This document shows positions 58,513 through 64,000 of a DNA stretch of 64,000 nt, one piece after another. Source of the stretch: Rhizobium sp. ZPR4 (GTDB lineage Bacteria; Pseudomonadota; Alphaproteobacteria; Rhizobiales; Rhizobiaceae). The stretch lies in the NCBI RefSeq assembly GCF_040215725.1, contig NZ_CP157969.1, positions 372,001 through 436,000 on the forward strand, given 5' to 3'. Each line of letters starts with the position of its first letter. Position 1 is the first letter of the stretch. Both the position numbers and the translations under genes were made by a program. The notes beneath the pieces are model-generated. The model ran no database searches. It was not told the origin of the DNA and saw nothing but the letters and a program-made list of their open reading frames with translations.

Positions 58513-59217
58513 ATGACGAAAAATACCATTCTTGCAGCCGCTCTGCTTCTCTTTTCTCCAGTCGCTGGTCTTGCCGCTGACCTAAGCTCTCAGCCTGCCG
58601 AACCACCGGCCCCGACGGCTTCGCCGTTCACCTGGACCGGTTTCTATGTTGGCGGCTACGCTGGCGGTGCCTTCGCAACGAACAAGCTCAAAAGCTTTGG
58701 CGGATCGACGAGCGTTTCGCTGTCGCCGGACGGTTTCACCGGTGGTGGCTTGGTTGGCTTCAACTACCAAATCGGTTCGGTCGTTTTCGGTGGTGAAGGC
58801 GAATTTGGCTATGATGGCTGGGAGGCCGGCAAGAACTATCTCAACGCTCGCGGTGGCACGCGTCATGCCGAATCCGAAGGCTCTTATATCGGCCGTGTTC
58901 GTGGCCGCGTCGGCTATGCCTTGGACAATCTGCTCCTGTACACAGCTGGCGGTGTCTCCTTTGCTGACGACAAAGTGACGCAGACCAACAACTTCGTCGG
59001 TGTTTCCAATTCGATCACCAAGGACTTCGTGGGCTGGAATGTCGGCGCCGGAGCAGAATACGCGTTCACGCCGAACTGGATTGGACGATTGGAATACATC
59101 TACGACGGCTTCGGTAAGAAGACCTACGATTTTCAGTCATTGCCGGGCACCTTCGCCAACCGCAGGGTCGGCCTCGATCAGAACACGATCCGCGTCGCAC
59201 TCTCTTATAAGTTCTAA
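58513..59217 (+). CDS. Omp25/31-like outer-membrane beta-barrel protein
   Basis: The 234-residue protein has a signal peptide (MTKNTILAAALLLFSPVAGL, Ala-Ala-Asp at the cleavage). An eight-strand barrel pattern follows (WTGFYVGGYAGGAFAT, YIGRVRGRVGYALD, AEYAFTPNWIGRLEYIYD) and it ends in a terminal Phe, the BamA signal. It is the Rhizobium/Brucella Omp25/RopB type of surface protein. AAGGA precedes the ATG. A GC-rich hairpin follows the gene. Confidence 0.9.
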   Translation: MTKNTILAAALLLFSPVAGLAADLSSQPAEPPAPTASPFTWTGFYVGGYAGGAFATNKLKSFGGSTSVSLSPDGFTGGGLVGFNYQIGSVVFGGEGEFGYDGWEAGKNYLNARGGTRHAESEGSYIGRVRGRVGYALDNLLLYTAGGVSFADDKVTQTNNFVGVSNSITKDFVGWNVGAGAEYAFTPNWIGRLEYIYDGFGKKTYDFQSLPGTFANRRVGLDQNTIRVALSYKF

Positions 59218-59223
59218 GACCGG

Positions 59224-59247
59224 AGCCCAGCTGCAACTGGCTGGGCT
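59224..59247 (+). terminator. hairpin after the porin gene
   Basis: AGCCCAGC (59224-59231) pairs exactly with GCTGGGCT (59240-59247) around eight bases, just past the porin stop. The following T-run is short, so it is a moderate terminator. Confidence 0.55.
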
Positions 59248-59351
59248 TAGCAAACGTCGGACATCCCGCATGTTTCCATTAGGATTCGGGAATGCGGCGC
59301 GGCCGATTTCATTTTCAACGACAGGTAACACTTTCAATAGGGAGAGGACCC

Positions 59352-59657
59352 ATGAAACCCATAATATTGTCGATCATCACAACCCTTCTCGTCGCCGGCG
59401 CAGCACCAACGACGCAGGCTGCATCCCCCGTGCTCCAGCTCAAGGAAACCAAATTCGACGGATGCAAGAAATTTACGACACGCGCGGGCAAGACCTGGAA
59501 GGCGGCCGGGAAAATCGTCGTGCAGGGAGCATCATGCCCCGCAGATTTCAAAGGAAAGCCGACAATCCGCGGTGAGATGCTGGACGCTCACTCGGTCAAA
59601 TTGGCGAACGGCTCAATCTGCAGGTTCGACGACACCGGCAAAGGGCATTGCAGTTGA
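59352..59657 (+). CDS. small secreted hypothetical protein
   Basis: The 101-residue protein is read from the ATG at 59352, behind GGAGAGGACC. It has a signal peptide (IILSIITTLLVAGAAPTTQA) and a small mature domain with four cysteines (DGCKKF, GASCPA, SICRFD, GHCS). The family was not recognised. It lies between the porin and an autotransporter remnant. Confidence 0.65.
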   Translation: MKPIILSIITTLLVAGAAPTTQAASPVLQLKETKFDGCKKFTTRAGKTWKAAGKIVVQGASCPADFKGKPTIRGEMLDAHSVKLANGSICRFDDTGKGHCS

Positions 59658-59811
59658 CACCTTGCCGCTCACTATAGCGACGCATGTTGCGAATTTGCGC
59701 CGCCAGCAAAATCCTCCAGGCGCTGACAGGTACTCTTATAGTTCTGGTATAGTTCTGGCAGCGCTTGTGATCTCTCTGCTATCCGCGTTTGCTGATACGC
59801 CGGTATCGTAG

Positions 59812-60168
59812 GTAGTCCGTGCAGCCAAGCCTTCACCTACACTGGGGTTCGACGACTATACCGTCAAGAATAGCTCCGGTGACGCCATCGCCATCGACGG
59901 CTTCAACGAGGACCAGTTCCGTGTCAGCCTGGGTGCTGAGATCGCGCGCTCTTTCGTGCTGGAGAGCGGTAGCAAACTAACACCGAAGCTCGGCCTCACC
60001 GGTGGCTTCTCCGGCCTCGACGGCGCCGGCGCTTTCGGTGCCGTTACAGCCGGATTGCGGCTGCAGACCATGAACTTCTGGATGCTCGATACAAGCCTGC
60101 TCTTCAACATCGAGGGTGACGGGCAGAAATCCGTCGGTGCCAAGGTCGCTGCAGCCAAGAAGTTTTAA
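59812..60168 (+). pseudogene. autotransporter beta-domain remnant
   Basis: Downstream of an in-frame TAG near 59811 the frame reads FDDYTVKNSSGDAIAIDGFN and QFRVSLGAEIARSF. It goes on to LTPKLGLTGGFSGLDGAG and ends KKF at 60168. This is the final strand pattern of an autotransporter or large barrel C-terminus, with no start codon or signal peptide. The internal 70-residue frame starting at 59956 is not a separate gene. Confidence 0.55.
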
Positions 60169-60226
60169 GCGATGCCTCAATGATCGCTCGCGATCGATGA
60201 CATCTAAATGGGTTCAGGACAAGCAA

Positions 60227-62140
60227 TTACGACAGGCTGAGGCGTGCGACGGTTCCTGCTGTGTTGGAGTGCAATGTGAATGTGCCGCCGAGAGCATCGG
60301 CTCGCGCTTTGATATTGACCAAGCCGCGCCCACCGCCCTTGGTGGCGGCAGTGGCATTATCGATGCCGATCCCGTCATCGATGACCAAGACCACACATGA
60401 CGACAGGTCGGAATTCCTTGATACTTTATTTGGACACATAATCTTCAATGTTACGATCTTCGCTTGTCCATGCCGTACGGAATTTGTGATGCATTCCTGA
60501 ATGATGCGGAGCACATGCAGCGTGGCCTCGGCAGAGAGCACAAGGTCTTCCGCCTCCGGGCCGATTTCCCAACGTGTTTCCACTCCGACCGCCGTCAAAC
60601 GCGGGCCTAGTCGATAGCGAAGGTTGGCCAGAGCGTCGATCAGCGTCACAGTGCTTGGGCCGCGTGCATCGAGAAGCAGATGAAGCTCTTCCAGCGAGGC
60701 CCGTACGGCATCCTCAACTTCATGGGTAGAGATTTCGCCTTGTGTGAGACCGCTGAGGAGGAGTGATAGCCGTGTGCCCACGCCGTCATGCATATCGCGC
60801 ATCAGCCGAAGCCGCTCCTCGGTACCGATGGCTTCGCGCTCCGTTACGCGTCTACTCTCATAGAGTACTTCAAGGTCCTGGCGTGCAGCAGCGACGCGTG
60901 CTTCTAGAACTTTGTTCACGCTGCTCAGCGCGGCCCTGGTTCTCGCCATATCGTCGGCGAGAAGGACGCTCGTAAGAATGAGGGTAACGGGAAAGCTCAG
61001 TGCCATCCACAGCATGCTTGAGAAGGATCCAACACCTCCGATCCAGAGAACGTCATGAACGGCCGGTCCGATCTGCCCCAACACGCCGCTCAAAAGAATG
61101 ATCCGATGGAGCGTTGGTTTCGAGATTGCACGATATGTGAATACACCAACGCAAAACAGCCCGATAAGGAGCTCGGGAACATACCAGAGCCAAGGCGATA
61201 GAGCCATGAAGTGGTCGGTCGGAATGAGGAACAGCACGATCGATCCGGCGATTGTGAACATTGTCAGCGCAGCTTCGAACCTGGGCCAGCGACAATCGGA
61301 GAAACGCAGCAGAAATACCCAAATGAAGCCAAGTGACCAACCGAGACTGGCACTGACCAGTGGCCACCAATACTCGATCGACATCGGAAGAAAGTCGAGA
61401 AAACCGTGAAAATTACGCAACCCGAACAGGATAGAGCCGGCGCTGAATAAACCATAGTTGGCAGAGGCAGCAGGATCGCGGAGCCAACTGAACAATAATG
61501 GAATGGCAAGAACGATGACGGTAAGATTTGCGACGCCTAACAGATCGACCTGAAACAGCCAGCGCAGTCTATACGCTTGGTGAAGAGGATCCTTCGGACC
61601 AAAATAGCTCTCCGAAAGCCCGGCCCTGCTGTTGGCCACGCCGGTGACCGATATCACGATTTCGTTGTCGCCGGGATGGAGCGTCTCGGCGGGAATCGTG
61701 AGATAGAGAGGGCGATTCCAACGCCAGGAAGCACTATCACCACTTGGCGATTCAGCAAGCGACACGCCGTTGATCGTTACACCGCCCCGATTACTGACAC
61801 GGGGAATGTAGAGGGCCCTGTCGGCAAGCGCGCCCTGCTCCACCTTTACATGGAAGCGGTAACGCCCGATTCCACCGAATCCTGGATGCGACTTGTTCCA
61901 TGGATCAGGGAGTGTAGTCGGCATCTCCTGGGGCGTACCGCTGGAAGAGCGATCACTGCCCCCAATCTTGTCGTGGGGTAGCAAAGTAAGCTCGGGCGCT
62001 TCCAGCCGCCACTGATGCAATGCGTGTGACGGTATCATCCACACGATGACAAACGGCACAATCGCGACGACAGCGATGATGCTCACTACCATAGCGAAGT
62101 GCCAGTTGATGTGACTGCGGACGCCTACATTTGTCGTCAT
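60227..62140 (-). CDS. NarL-type sensor histidine kinase with periplasmic sensor
   Basis: The 637-residue kinase has an N-terminal membrane segment (~15-37) and a periplasmic β-rich domain (~40-195) similar in layout to 7TMR-DISM_2 sensors. A bundle of about seven membrane segments follows (~200-395), then a coiled coil and a HisKA_3 kinase. His451 lies in MRDMHDGVGTRL, and the ATPase region has ECITNSVRHG, DDGIGI and GGGRGLVNI. It phosphorylates the NarL-type regulator whose gene precedes it by 16 bp on the same strand. The ligand is unknown; the periplasmic domain suggests a carbohydrate-like cue. Confidence 0.9.
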   Translation of the reverse strand: MTTNVGVRSHINWHFAMVVSIIAVVAIVPFVIVWMIPSHALHQWRLEAPELTLLPHDKIGGSDRSSSGTPQEMPTTLPDPWNKSHPGFGGIGRYRFHVKVEQGALADRALYIPRVSNRGGVTINGVSLAESPSGDSASWRWNRPLYLTIPAETLHPGDNEIVISVTGVANSRAGLSESYFGPKDPLHQAYRLRWLFQVDLLGVANLTVIVLAIPLLFSWLRDPAASANYGLFSAGSILFGLRNFHGFLDFLPMSIEYWWPLVSASLGWSLGFIWVFLLRFSDCRWPRFEAALTMFTIAGSIVLFLIPTDHFMALSPWLWYVPELLIGLFCVGVFTYRAISKPTLHRIILLSGVLGQIGPAVHDVLWIGGVGSFSSMLWMALSFPVTLILTSVLLADDMARTRAALSSVNKVLEARVAAARQDLEVLYESRRVTEREAIGTEERLRLMRDMHDGVGTRLSLLLSGLTQGEISTHEVEDAVRASLEELHLLLDARGPSTVTLIDALANLRYRLGPRLTAVGVETRWEIGPEAEDLVLSAEATLHVLRIIQECITNSVRHGQAKIVTLKIMCPNKVSRNSDLSSCVVLVIDDGIGIDNATAATKGGGRGLVNIKARADALGGTFTLHSNTAGTVARLSLS

Positions 62141-62156
62141 TCCCTTGCCGACCTAT

Positions 62157-62843
62157 TCAGATGAGCCCGAGGAGAGATGCCTCGAACACAGCTTCACCGC
62201 GCGTGCTCACTTCGAGCTTCCTATAGATAGCCTTTGCATGGGAGCGTGTCGTGTGCGGCGAAAGATTGAGAAAGCGAGCAACTTCGACGAGCGTAAATCC
62301 CTTGGCAACGAGCTGAAGCACTTCCATCTCCCGTGGCGACAGTCTCGGATCTTGGGAACCGGTCGTTCCGGTACTTGAGTGCGATAATCGGATATCGCTC
62401 TTAGGATCCCGTGGAGTTGCCGCTCCTCTTTTTTGGACGGCGCCAAGAATGTGACGAGCTATTTTCGGATCGATTGGCGAATGCCCGGCCCGAAGGTCGT
62501 CGATGGCAGCACTCCATTGCTGGGGAGCGCTCTCCTTCAGGAGATATCCCGTGGCACCGGCAAAAATCGCCGCAACAACATTTCCCTCATCGGCAAAAAC
62601 CGTTGCGACCAGGATATCAGCCTCAGGTTGATGCTGACGCGCCGCACGAATGGCTTCAATCCCAGATCCATCCGGTAGGCCGAGGTCGACGATCATCAAA
62701 TCGAAGGCCTCCGTCTGAATACTGCGGAATGCCTGACGCAGATTGGCGCACCATGCGACAACATGATATTCAGGCTGAACGTAGACGATTGCCTGAATTG
62801 CCTGCTGCCAATACGGATCGTCTTCAACGACCAAAAGTCGCAT
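62157..62843 (-). CDS. NarL/FixJ-type response regulator
   Basis: The 228-residue regulator has a receiver domain with VVEDDP at residues 5-10 and phosphoacceptor Asp53 in LMIVDLGLPDGSG. The switch Lys is in GYLLKES. A C-terminal LuxR/NarL helix-turn-helix follows (LSPREMEVLQLVAKGFTLVE, HTTRSHAKAIYRKLEV). It is the partner of the sensor kinase that follows (16 bp gap). GGGAGGGA overlaps the start region; the ATG at 62843 is used. Longer upstream frames have no signal for translation. Confidence 0.9.
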   Translation of the reverse strand: MRLLVVEDDPYWQQAIQAIVYVQPEYHVVAWCANLRQAFRSIQTEAFDLMIVDLGLPDGSGIEAIRAARQHQPEADILVATVFADEGNVVAAIFAGATGYLLKESAPQQWSAAIDDLRAGHSPIDPKIARHILGAVQKRGAATPRDPKSDIRLSHSSTGTTGSQDPRLSPREMEVLQLVAKGFTLVEVARFLNLSPHTTRSHAKAIYRKLEVSTRGEAVFEASLLGLI

Positions 62844-63219
62844 CATTCCCTCCCTAGGGCTCGTCCGACATAAGCTGATCGAGACTTTCGCGCCGCCGCC
62901 ACAGTATTTCAACGTAGAAATTTGCGAAAAACCAACCTCATTCACATTTCGCACGCATTTGAGGTACGGATTGGGCATGCTGAACCTCTCTACTTTTCGA
63001 AATGTCCATAAAACACTAGGAATAGAGGTCCCATGGCCGTAAGTCTGGCTGGCCCCAATGCAACAATTGTTACTGCTGTTGCAGAAGACTGCATCTGGGT
63101 GGCGACCATCGTCAGTCCGAGAATAGATAACATCATGAACGTTGTGCAAAGCAGTCTGAGCGACGACAAACAGGACGAGATTCGTCTTATCCTGTTTGTC
63201 GCGCTATACTGCGAAGCTG
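62844..63219. other. 376-bp gap without firm gene
   Basis: Two frames overlap here: a plus-strand frame from 63033 (84 codons) behind GAGGT, and a minus-strand frame from 63265 (91 codons) with a hydrophobic centre (MMLSILGLTMVATQM). Neither has a family match and they exclude each other, so neither is called. Confidence 0.35.
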
Positions 63220-63516
63220 CTACGGCGCCTGTGGTTCCGGCGGACGACAACGACCTGCGTTCCAATCATTTTGTGGACAGTAGGTAAAGTTAACGCGTGC
63301 ATTGTGAGACGTGTAGATGCCTGTGGTCCGGCCAGCTCCGACGGTGAAGCCGCCAAAATTCCCGTCGCTCGCCTTATATGAGCCGACTATCGCGTAAGGG
63401 CAGTTGTTTATAATAACTGACGGAGATCGACTCGTATCAGCACTGGCGCAAGCCAGTGCTGCGTTTGCGGTTGCGAACCCCGTAATAATCGAAAAGACAA
63501 ATTGACAAACACGCAT
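63220..63516 (-). CDS. small secreted hypothetical protein
   Basis: The 98-residue protein has a signal peptide (VCQFVFSIITGFATANAALA) and a short mature domain with three cysteines, rich in Gly and Asn (NNCPYAIVGSYKASDGNFGG). The family was not recognised. It is the last well-supported gene in the window. Confidence 0.6.
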   Translation of the reverse strand: MRVCQFVFSIITGFATANAALACASADTSRSPSVIINNCPYAIVGSYKASDGNFGGFTVGAGRTTGIYTSHNARVNFTYCPQNDWNAGRCRPPEPQAP

Positions 63517-63931
63517 GATGATTCTGCTCCCTATCTTGCTTCAAGATCGACCTGCAGCTGAGCGGGTCTTGGCAAATATGGAACAAACCAATATGGGCTT
63601 CTCCCCCCGATTGCGGGATGTCCAAGCAAAAGATTATATGAACGACCTTTCTATATCCTCATCACGAGGATCAGAAGGCCTGTCCTGGCTGCCACGGTCA
63701 CGCTAAGCGGAAATCGCGGGTGTCAACGTGCAGAAATGAGCGCGTACCGTATGCGAACATAGTATCCATCGGACATAGCAAGGTGTACATCTATGCTCTT
63801 GAACCAACTCAAACCAACAGCCGGTTAACTCTCTAAGACCCAAGGCTCTTATAAAAGCGGAACGTGGAGTAGAAGCAGGAAACGATCACATATCGTGTAG
63901 CTTGCCGGGATAGACCTGCGGAGGCGCTCCA
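63517..63931. other. intergenic region, no recognised gene
   Basis: Short frames cross this interval without similarity or ribosome sites. It must hold the promoter of the secreted protein at 63516. Nothing else was recognised. Confidence 0.35.
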
Positions 63932-64000
63932 ATGTTCATGATTTTTGCATCTGCGTTGCCGAGTTGGGGCGTTAGAGGAAGCCGATGGAAATCCATGGAA
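63932..64000 (+). CDS. possible start of a gene cut by the window end
   Basis: An ATG at 63932, with GGAGG at 7-8 bases upstream, opens a frame (MFMIFASALPSWGV...) that stays open to the last base. Only 23 codons are visible, so it may be a gene start or chance. Confidence 0.25.
   Translation, partial: MFMIFASALPSWGVRGSRWKSME

Noticed and set aside
59956..60168. Stand-alone 70-codon gene inside the autotransporter remnant
   Set aside because: The protein sense continues upstream of the GTG start, so it is part of a longer broken barrel.
63033..63287. 84-codon plus-strand frame after GAGGT
   Set aside because: It overlaps an equally plausible opposite frame and the C-terminal end of the secreted protein at 63220-63516; no family support for either.
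1..64000. CRISPR array or prophage
   Set aside because: No evenly spaced direct repeats, cas genes, capsid, tail or terminase genes were seen.

Overview
The window looks like an accessory or secondary-replicon segment of a rhizobial alphaproteobacterium (Rhizobium/Agrobacterium/Ochrobactrum-like). Supporting signs are the GC-rich coding sequence, an EcfG-type (ECF15-like) sigma factor with matching GGAAC-N16-CGTT promoters, DUF982, DUF892 and UPF0391 stress proteins, two Ku genes with a PE-Lig-Pol LigD, a short second FtsZ and an Omp25/31-like porin. No rRNA, tRNA, CRISPR array or replication origin was recognised.

Region 1 (about 1-21.3 kb) reads as a general-stress and DNA-maintenance island. 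It holds a SAM methyltransferase, small membrane and periplasmic stress proteins (UPF0391/DUF1328, DUF4142), a PAS-HWE histidine kinase, a Nudix hydrolase, two DUF892 ferritin-like proteins, an NRAMP-type transporter, an Old Yellow Enzyme, DUF982, Ku1-LigD, Ku2, an EmrAB pump, a UdgX-type uracil-DNA glycosylase, a YflT-like protein, an RMF/CrpP-like protein, a receiver-domain protein, an EcfG-like sigma factor and an orphan NuoB. Five perfect EcfG-type promoters (GGAAC-N16-CGTT) and several near matches precede these genes, including both Ku loci. This is the most interesting system in the window: a locus that carries a stress sigma factor together with much of its apparent regulon, dominated by NHEJ and base-excision repair.

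Region 2 (21.4-36.4 kb) is an efflux region: a DHA2 MFS pump, a decayed IS6-family element, an SDR and a hotdog thioesterase, an RND pump (adaptor, permease, TetR) with a second, divergent TetR, FabF, a short FtsZ, and a MATE pump. A TTAGATTGCGATCTAA-like operator recurs at three intergenic sites (SDR/thioesterase, RND/TetR, MATE) and suggests one small TetR regulon.

Region 3 (36.4-44.7 kb) is a set of redox and reactive-compound genes under local repressors: two HxlR regulators, a TetR with a tandem palindromic operator, an F420-type reductase-like protein, DUF1330, a crotonase with a Tat-like leader, an alpha/beta hydrolase, an NmrA-like protein, an SDR and a DoxX-like protein. A broken LysR gene closes it.

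Region 4 (44.8-53.5 kb) is a carbohydrate locus. A CUT1 ABC transporter is divergent from a beta-propeller glycosidase-like protein, a LacI repressor, a D-2-hydroxyacid dehydrogenase and a truncated gluconokinase. Three copies of a GATCGGTC-type box lie in the divergent intergenic region.

Region 5 (53.5-64 kb) is gene-poor. It holds a GGDEF protein, a resolvase remnant, secreted proteins of unknown role, a LuxR-family regulator, an Omp25-like porin, an autotransporter remnant, and a NarL-type two-component pair.
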